Source: Porodaedalea pini
Taxonomy: Eukaryota; Basidiomycota; Agaricomycetes; Hymenochaetales; Hymenochaetaceae
Reading direction: 5' to 3'
NCBI GenBank assembly: GCA_002794775.1
Contig: NBAY01000140.1
Coordinates: 1 to 56,718 of the forward strand
Length of the DNA: 56,718 nt
Below the pieces are notes generated by a model. The model did not search any database. It was not told where the DNA came from and worked only from the letters and a program-made list of their open reading frames with translations. Both the position numbers and the translations under genes were made by a program. Below, piece after piece: positions 33,801 through 43,400 of the stretch. Each line of letters starts with the position of its first letter. Within the stretch, counting starts at the first letter, position 1.

Positions 33801-35159
33801 CGGGGAGGCGCTCGTGCCAGGCGCAACACCAGCCAACCCACCCGCATTCCGTGCGCGAGCGCTCTCATGTTCCTCCCACGACCGCTCGGCCTCACGAATC
33901 CTTTCCTGCTCCCTCGTAGCTGCATCGAGAACCGACGGCCGACGGTTCAGAGACGGCCGACGGATGTTCTCGTGACTCGGCTTCCAGACGATATGTTGGG
34001 CATCGCTGTTATTGCGACTTCGATTCTGATTGTGCGACTGCTGTTTGTGCGCGGTTGTATTCGCCGAGTACGGCATCGACATTGCAGACGGTGGTGTTCT
34101 CCCAGTCACTCTGCCTCGTCCGCGGGAACTGGGATGGTGGGTGCCCCCGCGAACAATGTTGAGTGGGGCGCTCTTTGCTGGTACAGCGCCGAAAGAGCGT
34201 TCCGCGGCCAGTAGGAAGGCGCTGCCAATCGACATCCCGTCATCAGGTATGCTAGCATCACATTCCGAACTGCTTTCATCGTCCCCATCGTCCCCGTCTC
34301 CGTTATCCGTATCTCTCTCATGATCATTATCACTCTCGGAGCCGGTCATCTCCTCTGGCTCCGTATGCAAGGCAGAGGAAGAGAAAAATGACATGTCGGC
34401 CTCCCAAGAGCCATGACGTGCACCTGGGGAACGGACCTGATTCCGAATGGGAAAGAGAGCGTCTGTGAGATTGGAGTTCGCTTTTGGTATGGTACTACTC
34501 CCTCTCCTCTCCTGGCTTATACTAGGCGCTACGGAAGTATTCGATTTCTGAACCGATATAGATCGCGGAGGGGGCACCCACGTTGTCCGCTGAGAAGGCG
34601 CAGATGGAAGCGGCGACTTCTCAGTCTTGTTAACATTCGCAGATTCAGAACGTTGCGCTTGCGCTTGATACATCCTGAAGAGCTCCTCCTGCTCGCGTAT
34701 AAGCGCTTGTGCTTCTGCACCCTCCACTTTGCCACCCAGACTGAGCTTCCTAATCCCGCGCTCGTGCTCGATAAGCTCCTCCTCTTCCTCGTCGAGTATT
34801 CGTCTTATCCTGCGCTTCTGCGCGTCGAATGCGCGGAGGAGCTTCGCCTTGGCTGCATCGAATGCATCGTCCGAGAGAGAATCGGGGGCGTTGGCATGCG
34901 CATGCCGTGCGGCAAGCAAGCCAGAGGCACGCTGGAATTCAGCCTCAGCCTGCTCTAGCAGCTCGGCGAGTCTTGACTCCTGGTTGCGCTGCAGTTCGGC
35001 ACGGAAAGGCGCTAACCATTCTTCTTCATCGTCTGATGCTGAAGAGTTGGAAGACGCGTGTGAGGAGGCAGATGCGCTACGGGAGATGGGGCCCGAGCTC
35101 GTGGAAGAGCTCGGGCCTGCGCCTGGCGTGGACGGCATCTGGGTCAAGGTCGCTGCCAT
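30822..35159 (-). CDS. Large intronless coiled-coil protein with C-terminal J-like RWHPD module
   Basis: 1445 residues in one exon. An acidic/serine N-terminus leads to EEEWLAPFRAELQRNQESR and a helical block (residues about 45-170). A long disordered region rich in S, P, N and R follows. Residues about 708-1145 are an almost continuous charged coiled coil of E, R, Q and K (QQRVLEAQRQREAELRQQ and similar). A serine-rich link (about 1145-1300) precedes a C-terminal module with WAAYESAWASLKDRPVLFF, IPWPVLRQPSNAEDL and LLRWHPDRF (about 1400). The HPD tripeptide after a helix recalls J domains and the RWHPD region of NFKBIL1-like proteins, but the rest of a classical J domain is not evident, so Hsp70 binding is only a guess. 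An inverted, diverged copy lies at 40456-44999 and a short relative at 48663-49430. A CATATAGG-like box lies about 35 bases upstream. Confidence 0.85.
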   Translation of the reverse strand: MAATLTQMPSTPGAGPSSSTSSGPISRSASASSHASSNSSASDDEEEWLAPFRAELQRNQESRLAELLEQAEAEFQRASGLLAARHAHANAPDSLSDDAFDAAKAKLLRAFDAQKRRIRRILDEEEEELIEHERGIRKLSLGGKVEGAEAQALIREQEELFRMYQAQAQRSESANVNKTEKSPLPSAPSQRTTWVPPPRSISVQKSNTSVAPSISQERRGSSTIPKANSNLTDALFPIRNQVRSPGARHGSWEADMSFFSSSALHTEPEEMTGSESDNDHERDTDNGDGDDGDDESSSECDASIPDDGMSIGSAFLLAAERSFGAVPAKSAPLNIVRGGTHHPSSRGRGRVTGRTPPSAMSMPYSANTTAHKQQSHNQNRSRNNSDAQHIVWKPSHENIRRPSLNRRPSVLDAATREQERIREAERSWEEHESARARNAGGLAGVAPGTSASPPVHGLSSAAFGASSVAAHPQSQGQRSTDGPARFWRPPENKASMPTTSNVYVTANASGTTNANVPTTPLSASASPGASAYSFRRRNDSDTSAGSPARRPSQTQTQSFTQPMPSPKSSLPVPTPGMSTSRRSPVPGPDSYMPTPSPPISTPPLSASSSRHSPFFSGRRPPSPPPFPASMAMPGASMSRYPTEILEPAVHAQMTHDARASKFAPRVGAKSRVTESLPDLEPSSASPAAGSFNERVRSSPSTSALSDRMAKERDRDTDRKQKEREEAINRQTEELRQRDAQQRKREAELSARVRTHDSGATEQQKLLFEEQQRRLREELLEEQRAAQERTARELREELVATQRAREAEFAEQQRVLEAQRQREAELRQQKERELAVKEEELSRHRREMEEWLRLREEGEIAEQTRQLELQKKKEAALEEQQRVLEAQRQTELEAQRRKEDELRQKVEELKRRQRELAEAQRRKEEKEREEALRRQEEEERAAEQRRKEDELRAQEDELKRQEWALHQREEALARRQKEEELRAKEEALERHRRELQQREEELARREEEDERRRNEERAKKDREVALRRQREEEDRKRVEGHVLKKLEKEREREQEEREARERQTREREERERERREKDLLRERERRMQRDWEDERTKREEYEQREKDTEQRRREDEEGRRTAEEIKEQQDLLRFYEQRKLQEDARRRDPRGTASSSSFSHSIPNPSASFSSASGSFPSGRAASSASSIHSNWSGSQRSSASSASSAASDFSRASTASSASSAWSSSTRPTNASSNSSSSNRTATGESYKATTGAWKTSSTAGTGAGPSPSGTAGSYTNSSPLSEAEWRRRQEENARKQQEQFRRDSLRAEQERAAQAAAAATASAGGREQVQRAWAAYESAWASLKDRPVLFFRSIPWPVLRQPSNAEDLTANAIGAFVLSPAHSSDKSARDRLKEQLLRWHPDRFESKWLSKVDVEEKEVVRRSAGQVVRGLNELMARETSNPFG

Positions 35160-37610
35160 AAATTGTGTTCAAGCGACGGTGTGCGGGGCGCGCCTATATG
35201 AAGAATCGCGTTAGGTGGTAGCTTGGAAGTCGCAGCAAGTGGGACCAACAGCGCACGAGGCGGGCGCGTTACGTCCTTAGGCCGTAACTATGTCGCGCGA
35301 CGTCAGTACACGCGGCCTCGGCGCGCTCTCCGGTTACAAGATAACTGAAATCTCACTAGCACTTATTATAGTCGCTCGACACGGTGAACAACGTTGACGC
35401 GTGCAGGGTAGGTTGCAGTAAGAGCCTGGTAGTACCGGACAGGTATATGTATGGATAACACCTTCGCCTTAGATGTTCGGATTGGCAGTCGCCTTACACG
35501 AACAAATGCAGAAATCACCCAATTGCAGACAGTGACTCCAGAACAGCAAGAATAAGCCGTCAGGCGAGCATGGGCGGACAGGCGACCAGGGCGTGGACGT
35601 CGTCGAGAGCGACCGGCAAACGAGTACCAGAGCTGCACTTACCCAGAGGTCCGACTATTATGTAAAATCTATCCCGGCTTATTATTGCCAAAAATAGAAA
35701 GGCGCAGTTGCCCCATCTAGAAGGTGTAGCGGCAAACCTACTATAAGAAGAACCGGTGGGAAACTTGGACGTTTGTGTGTTCTCTGCCTAGAACCACGAA
35801 GACTGACACGCGCTGTGCAGCGTGTCTGCCCCTCTGCAGCATGCTCATGATGCTTTCCCTCTTCCGCCGTACGCAACTCGAGTCGAACATATGTTCCGTG
35901 ACGTCCCAGCTCTCGCGTCGAACGCACACATCTGTTGGAAACTCAACAGCATGATTCAAGGGCAGCGAACAAAACAGAACCGGTTTCATTTGAAGCTCAT
36001 ATGTTGCAATCGTGCGTGAGTCTGGCTCCAAAGCCTATCGATCGAACTGGAGCTCTCGTCCGCCGGCGCATCCGGAGCTAACGCACCCCGATTAATACCC
36101 CTCTCCTCATTCTGAAGGCCACCTTTTCCCCACACTACACAAAAGACTGCAGTGTTTTCTGATCGAGACGTGATCTACCCGCGCTTCTGCTTGCTTCCGA
36201 GATACATCTATCTAATATCTGCTGCTGCGAGAAAGTAAGACTTGGCCCTCGGGAGTTGAGTTCATTACTCTCAGACGGCGACAGGCATGTGGAGAGGCGA
36301 ACGCGAAATGAAAGTCATGCTGCTCGGAAAACAGCACCAGACGATCGGGCTCCTGCACTTGCTCCAGTACCTCAAGTGGCGCTTTGTATTCTTGGTTCTC
36401 GACCTTGTTCCTATGTTCCCCGCCAGATGCATGCTCTTCCGAATTACGGCAACACAGTTCGCGCATTTTTTACTCGAAATAAGCTTGTGCATCCATCTGC
36501 ACAAACAACAGCATTCGTGTTCTATCATCAGCAGACTATATCATTGAATTGTACACTCAACCGTTTGGAGATTAGGCAGCGGCTCTTGCCGCCTTGCTAT
36601 CGCTTGGTTTGACCCAATCATATCATTTCAAGTCATTAATCCCACCTGATCACCAGTGCCCCTAAGCCGTTTCTCCACCTTTATACTGAACTTTCTCTCG
36701 TCGCCGGAAGGCGGGTCCTTACTGTGTTCGGGTTGTGAGGCAGAGCGAGCGATTCAAGATATACACCATATCGAAGCTATCGATGTCCTTCTGATAGGAA
36801 CTAAGCTCGGAAGATCAGAAAGGGGTTTGCGATAGCAAGCGCGGCGTCACGCGCACCTGTGAGACAGGAGGAAGACAAGAAAGGGAGAGAACAAGAACTC
36901 AGAACTCAACGCGGCAGATCAGGTTGATAGACAGGTACTTGCATCGTATCGTATTCAAATGCAGAATACTAACTTTAGAATTGATTGTGCTCCTCGCAGG
37001 ATCTGTATCGGCAGGAATAATTCAAGACCAGCGTATTCAAACATGAATGAAATTTGCTCAAGGTCCCAAGTTTCTACGCGAAGTTATGCGCGTAATTTCC
37101 GCCTTGGATTTTTTCATCAATCTATCGAGCGACCCCCGCGTATTTAGGAGTTCAGGACAGTTTAATAAGCCCGTATCTCTCACTGAAGAAATTTGCTACG
37201 GTTTACTAATGCTGCGCATAAGTGAGACCCTTGCTTATTTATCTTACGTGCTACCTGAAGATGCATCACGATCGAATACGCTATGGCTCCGCAGCTAAAC
37301 CACTGTCTCCAGCTTTCGTATTTGATTCGCTCGCAGAACTGAGTTGAGAGTTCCGCTCAGCGATGTGGTCGTTAACAAGTATAGCCAGTGAATGCAATGG
37401 GAGAGAAGATGTTACGTCGATTTCAGGTAACTCCTTCCCTTCCTCGTAAGACTCATTATTATTGCTGCACCAGTAGATCTTCTCAGGTATAATAAGTCTG
37501 ACATCATCTAAAATTAGTATCATCCTATAACTACTCTTCGACTCTCAGGTCTAAGGTCTCAGGCCTGAATTCCCACTGCTCTGTACCAGTCTTCAACTCA
37601 ACGATCAAGG
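35160..37610. other. Long intergenic region upstream of the coiled-coil gene
   Basis: About 2.45 kb between divergent genes. The first few hundred bases should hold the promoter of the minus-strand gene and are GC-rich. Frames further on are short, overlap on both strands and lack family features. No transposon end, RNA gene or conserved block was recognised. Confidence 0.45.
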
Positions 37611-38087
37611 ATGTCTTCCGACACTCAGCCCGTAGTCCTTCCTCCGTTACGCAAATGGCCGGAAGGCGCAGAGATCAAGACGTTCAAAGGCCGCTGCCAC
37701 TGTGGCAAGGTAGCCTTCGAGTTCGACCATCCCACGCTCGAAGAGCGCTTACCCACGACGTGCAACTGCAGTCTCTGCAAACGCACTGGCGGTATCTACA
37801 TGTTCGTCCATGCCTTGCATATTACTTTATCTCCTTGTATCATGAATTAACTGGTGTATGTTGAAACGTACAGATTTGGCCCCGAGTCCGGGTTCCGCCT
37901 CACGGGCGACGAACCATCGGGATTTCTGAGCAAATCAAAGATGAACACCCACCATTTTTGCCCTAAGTGTGGCAACATCGTGTACTGGATCGGTATGGGA
38001 CTGGCCGGCGTCAATGTTCGAATGCTCGAAGGCGTGGAGATTGACAAGCTTCAGCTCGAGGCGTTCGACGGTGCGCGTCTCTTGTGA
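37611..38087 (+). CDS. GFA/CENP-V-type zinc protein 1
   Basis: A small single-domain protein of the glutathione-dependent formaldehyde-activating enzyme/CENP-V family. Exons 37611-37801 and 37874-38087 join as GIY-I-FGPESGFRLTG. Zinc ligands are visible as CHC in FKGRCHCGKVAF, C-x-C-x2-C in CNCSLCKRTGG and C-x2-C in HHFCPKCGN. The family tail follows as GVNVRMLEGVEIDKLQLEAF. All metal ligands are present and the protein (about 134 residues) is of normal family length. Members near S-hydroxymethyl-glutathione chemistry are known, but most fungal members are uncharacterised, so the reaction is not assigned. A second copy follows 415 bases downstream. Confidence 0.88.
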
Positions 38088-38502
38088 TGTTTATAAGTAA
38101 GTCAATTTCTGCATTGTGATAATGAGGCTTGTACTCAGTACGCATAGAGAAAGGCCTTTTCGTACGAGCAAGGAATGCAGAGGATTGACAAAGGTGAGAA
38201 GGACAAAAACATGTAAAAAGCAGGAGATAGCTCGGCGACGGAGAATAAGAGAAGCTCAGTTAGAACGATTAACGGAGGTTCACGAGCAGCAAGCGTGCCA
38301 TAACGCTCGAGACGAGAAAGCATTACAAAAGCAGTCCCGAGTCGGAAAGATTGATCAGAAGAACATTTATAAAACACAGCAGCAAGCGCCTGTCTTTATA
38401 ATGATCCGTTATTCCCGTGAGTCAGCAGAAGTTAAGATAGAATGTGCGACCAACCTATGTCCGTACCGCAATCTCCAGAGTCAGCCAGCTCTCTCGGATA
38501 AC
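38088..38502. promoter_or_regulatory. Spacer and probable promoter of the second GFA-type gene
   Basis: A 415-base purine-rich stretch between the two tandem copies. A TATAAAA at 38368-38374 lies about 130 bases before the ATG of the second copy and is a reasonable core promoter. No coding sequence is supported here. Confidence 0.4.
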
Positions 38503-38988
38503 ATGCCCTCCGATTCAAAGCCTGCAGAGCTTCCGTGGTTCGCGAGATACCCGGAGGGAGCTGAGATCAAGACGTACAAAGGCGGTTGCCACTGCCACAA
38601 ATTCACTTTCGAGTTCAGTCACCCAGCACTCGACGTGAAGAAGCCTGTGTCGTGCAATTGTACGCTCTGCACCAGGACTGCCGCATTATATGTGTTAGTT
38701 TTCCGGTCTGTGTTGCTTTGATAGAAACCTGGCATGATTTGTGAACTTTTCAGGTACGTCCCCGAGAATTTATTCCATCTTGATGCTAGCCCGACAAGCT
38801 GGGACGAGCTCTCCAAGTTCGAAAGCAAGTCGAGACCCACTACACATCATTTTTGCCCGGTCTGCGGCAGTTACATGTTCTGGACAGGCATGGGCCTTGT
38901 CGGAGTCAATGTCCGCATGCTTGATGGCATAGAGGTGGATAAGCTCAGCGTGAACCATGTTGAAGGCCGAAACAAGAAAAATATGTAA
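38503..38988 (+). CDS. GFA/CENP-V-type zinc protein 2
   Basis: Tandem paralogue of the preceding gene with its intron at the corresponding place. Exons 38503-38693 and 38754-38988 join as ALYV-YVPENLFHLDA. Zinc ligands are conserved in YKGGCHCHKFTF, SCNCTLCTRTA and HHFCPVCGSYMFW, and the tail GVNVRMLDGIEVDKLS matches. The N-terminus keeps YPEGAEIKTYKG, close to WPEGAEIKTFKG of copy 1, while the centre after the intron differs (PTSWDELSKFES against TGDEPSGFLSKS), suggesting altered substrate contacts. It ends with a basic GRNKKNM tail. Both copies look intact. Confidence 0.88.
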
Positions 38989-39252
38989 AAAGGCGAGTAA
39001 ATGATATTCGCATCTTGCAAGCCAGTGGTGATTACTTATCTGAGGGAGCAGATATCAGAATCAAGTGCTCAGTACAGTTGCCATTATTTCGAAGCGTGCA
39101 TGTATCGTAGTTGTGCCCTGCCTGATACAGTTCCAATATCCAGCTTTTCGAACTTACAGTACTTATGCGAACTGAGTTGCAGACACGGTCAAGTATGTAG
39201 GTGTAGAAATTGAATTGTGGATAAGAGACAGACAGAGCAGTGATCAACAGTA

Positions 39253-39847
39253 CAGACATTCACGTGTCCTTTAAACACCACTGTTCCTTTGAACACCTAG
39301 CAATTTCTCCCTCAAAAATTTTAATGAAATTCTGAAAAAATACCTGAATGTGTATGTAGTGTCTGGCTATATGGGTGCAAATTTTGAGCAGAATCAGTGA
39401 AATGGTTGAGTCCAGAGAAAATCAGAAATGTCAAAATTTAATCAAAACTTGCAGCATCTCTTGCTAACAAATTTTATTCTGAAAGAATCACTCAACAGAA
39501 ACATGTGAAAATTTTCACACAGCGTTTATACCATCTAATATATATACTATCGAAGTTTGGAAGCAGGAGAGTGAGTTTTGCAATTTACGGAGGTCAGACA
39601 ATGCAGACAATGGTCAAATTTGACATGTTCATAAGCCGATCTGATGACGTAAGTGCATTGCATAAAACACTCTAAAATTTGTGAAGGCAATTTTAATTTT
39701 TATAACACACTTGAATGCTCTAAATAATTCATGCAGATACTTCTCAATAAGCACTTTTTACTTACGCAGAAATAACTAGAAAAGGTGCTTAGTTAAAAAT
39801 GTGAGGAGGGAAATCAAGTTAGTGTTTAAAGGACCGGTGAATGTCTG
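39253..39847. mobile_element. Miniature inverted-repeat transposon (TA-flanked, 595 bases)
   Basis: The left end begins CAGACATTCACGTGTCC and the right end, read on the other strand, begins CAGACATTCACCGGTCC. Both continue TTTAAACAC, so the inverted repeats match for about 27 bases with two or three differences. Each end is flanked by TA (39251-39252 and 39848-39849), as expected of a Tc1/mariner/pogo-type target duplication. The inside is AT-rich and has no reading frame of use, so it is non-autonomous. It sits between the GFA pair and the kinase-fusion gene. Confidence 0.8.
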
Positions 39848-40455
39848 TACATCCAATTTTGGTAGCTCTGTCTTTCCTATTGTAGAGATCGGCGGCTGTT
39901 GGAGATTCTTTTCTGTCCGAATCAATGCCACCTCACTTTGTATTCCATACAACTGGAGTGGACGCTCTGACGTCTATAACACGATACGCACGACTGACAT
40001 ACTTGCACTGTTGTCCATGTTATTCTTTTACATGAGAGGCTTAATCTATCGAAGATGGCTTTTGTGCGGCTTCTTTGGCTAAGTATACCCCGTCAGCATG
40101 CTCATGTGGACAAGGCCATGAACGTTCAACGACCTCTGCGACCTATACATCTACGTGGCATATTTTAAACCTGTTTTCCTTCCCTTTCACCTCATCCAGG
40201 TCCTTTGGCTACTGTTGGGAAGTCCTCAGTGCTTGGCAGCCGAGGTGAATTGAATCTCAGTTTTCAGAGGGTTATATACACTAATATTGTCAATGCCAGG
40301 ATTATTTCAGTCATTTAGGCTGCACTTGCCATCACCGTCACCGTGCTGAACTGTTCTGGACGCCAGGTATGTTAATGCAAATCGGCTGAGGTTGTATATT
40401 CTGATCTCATACAATAAAGATACGATCTACAGCTGGTGCAGGTCTGACTTCTTCG
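39848..40455. other. Upstream region of the kinase-fusion gene
   Basis: About 600 bases between the miniature transposon and the start codon. The last 30 bases are homologous to the 5' coding end of the large gene at 35159, showing that the duplication reaches upstream of the present start. Nothing else was recognised. Confidence 0.45.
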
Positions 40456-43400
40456 ATGAGCTCGGGCCCCGTCTCCTGCAGCACATCTGCCCCTTCACAC
40501 GCGGCTTCCAATCCTCTATCATCAGACAATGAAGAGGAATGGTTGGCGCATTTCCGCGCCGAACTACAGCGCAACCAGGAGTCAAGACTCGCTGAGCTGC
40601 TACAGAAGGCCGAGGCTGAATTTCAGCGTGCCTCTGGCTTGCTTGCCGCACGGCATGCGCATGTCAACACCTCCGATTCTCTCTCGGACGATGCATTCGA
40701 TGCAGCCAAGGCGAAGCTCCTCCGCGCATTCGACGCGCAAAAGCGCAGGATAAGACAAATACTCGAGGAAGAGAAGGAGGAGCTTATCGAGTACGAGCGC
40801 GGAATTAGGAAGCTCAGTCTGGATGGCAAAGTGGAGGATGCAGAGACACAAACGCTTATACGCGAGCAGGAGGAGCTTTTCGGGATGTTTCAAGCGCAGG
40901 TGCAATATTCTGAATCTGCGAATGTTAGCAAGACTGGGAAGTCGCCGCTTCCATCTGTACCTTCTCGGCGGACAACACGGGATCCTCCTCCGCGACCTAT
41001 ATCATCACAGAGGTCGAACGCATCTACTCTTCCTAGTGGAGATCAAATAAGGAGCTGGCACGACTTCATAAGCGCCGCTCGTCGGAACACCGAATCAAGA
41101 GATACTCTCTCTCCCAATCGTTATCAAGACCGTCAACAGTCGAGCTCGCCGACACGGATGCCCGGGTCGCTCCCCCAAAATACAGCCTCAGTGATGCAGC
41201 ATTCACGGAGTCAGAATCAGAGTCGCAGTAGTAGTCAAAACCGTCACCGCATATGGCTACCGAGTGCCCCGACTGACAAACTGCACAGACCTAGCACAGG
41301 CATGTTGCAAAAACAGCCTCAAATCATCCCGGAACCCACTCCAGTCTTGAAGACCACTGCCCCTGTTTCCACACGAGGAACAAGTGACTCGCCACACTCA
41401 CTGTTACCCAAACAAGATTCGTATATGCCTACGCCTTCACCCCCAATATCTACGCCTCCAATATCCATTTCCAGCAGACGTCCCTCTCCCTTCGCTAATG
41501 ATCTCAGACCTCCATCCCCTCGATCTCTCCCAGGCTCTATGGCCATGCCGGGTGGAAACCTCTCTCGCTACCAATCTAAAGTCTTAGAGCCTGTAGCACA
41601 TGCGCAGACGACACAAGATACGAGAGCGAATAAGTTTCTACCACACACGCGTGCGAAGTCGTATGCTATGGAGGATTCACTTGATTTTGAGCCTTCGTCT
41701 GCGTCTCCCGGCGCGGGATTCTTCAATGAGAATGTGCGCAGCTCGCCGTCCACCTCGGTTCTATCTGATCGCATGGCAAAGGAGCGGGATCGTGATACGG
41801 ATCGGAAGCAGAAGGAGAGTGAGGAAGCAATCAATCGTCAGACTGAGGAGCTCCGCCAGCAGGATGCACAGCAACGAAAACGCGAGGCAGAGCTTTCTGC
41901 ACGGATCCGTACACACGATAGCGGTACACACGATAGCGGGGCCACGGAGCAGCAGAAGCTCCTTTTCGAGGAACAGCAACGCCGACTACGCGAGGAACTC
42001 TTGGAGGAGCAACTCGCAGCGCAAGAACGGACGGCTCGTAAACTGCGCGAGGAGCTAGTCGCAACGCAGCGCGCTCGCGAAGCGGAGTTCGCCGAACAGC
42101 AACGTGTGCTCGAGGCGCAGCGTCAGCGGGAGGCAGAGCTACGGCAGCAGAAGGAGCGGGAGCTTGCGGTGAAGGAAGAGGAGCTCAGCAGGCACCGGCG
42201 CGAGATGGAAGAGTGGTTGCGGTTGCGGGAGGAGGGTGAGATTGCGGAGCAGACGCGGCAACTGGAGCTGCAGAAGAAGAAAGAGGCAGCATTGGAAGAG
42301 CAGCAGCGTGTGTTGGAGGCGCAGCGGCAGACTGAGCTTGAGGCACAACGCCGAAAGGAGGATGAGCTCAGGCAGAAAGTCGAAGAGCTGAAGCGTCGCC
42401 AGCGCGAGCTGCGAAGACAGGAGGAGGAACGTGCTGCGGAGCAACGCCGGAAAGAGGATGAACTGCGCGCGCAGGAGGATGAGTTAAAGCGTCAGGAATG
42501 GGCGTTTCATCAGCGAGAGGAAGCTCTTGCGCGTCGGCAGAAGGAGGAGGAACTGCGTGCAAAGGAAGAAGCGCTCGAACGCCACCGTAGAGAATTGCAA
42601 CAGCGTGAGGAGGAGCATGCGCGCCGAGAGGAGGAAGACGAGCGGAGAAGAAACGAGGAGCGTACAAAGAAGGATAGAGAGGTAGCGCTACGTCGTCAAC
42701 GGGAGGAAGAGGATAGGAAGCGTGTTGAAGGGCATGTGTTGAAGAAGCTGGAGAAGGAGAGGGAGCGAGAGCAAGAGGAACGGGAAGCAAGGGAACGTCA
42801 GACGAGGGAGAGGGAAGAAAGGGAAAGGGAAAGAAGGGAGAAGGATGCGCTGAGCGAACGGGAGGAACTCAAACAACAGGAGGAGCTCACGCGCTTCTAC
42901 GAGCAGCGTAAGCTCCAGGAGGATGCGCGTAGACGCGATCCTCGAGGGACTGCTTCATCAAGCTCCTTCTCCCATTCTATCCCGAATCCTTCAGCGTCGT
43001 TCTCGTCAGCGTCGGGCTCCTTCCCTTCTGGCCGTGCGAGCGCCAGCAGCATACATTCTAATCGGAGTGTTATACGACGTCTCCCTCTGAGTTCTGCATC
43101 CTCTGCCGCACTCAAACTCTCGCGTGCGTCGACTGCCAGCCCTGCGATTTCGGCCTGGTTGCCAAGCACACGACCGACATTTGCGAGTGCCAGCAGCTCC
43201 AGTAGCAATCTCACGGAGCCAGGCGAATCGCATAAGGCCACGGCAGGTTCTTGGAAGACTCCAGGCTCCGCTGGTATAGGTGCTGACCCATCACCCACTT
43301 CGGGTGGCGGGTCCGGCTCAAATATGAACAGTTCGCCGCTTTCAGAGGTTGAATGGCGTCGTCTACAGGAGGAGAATGCACGCAAGCAGCAAGAGCAGTT

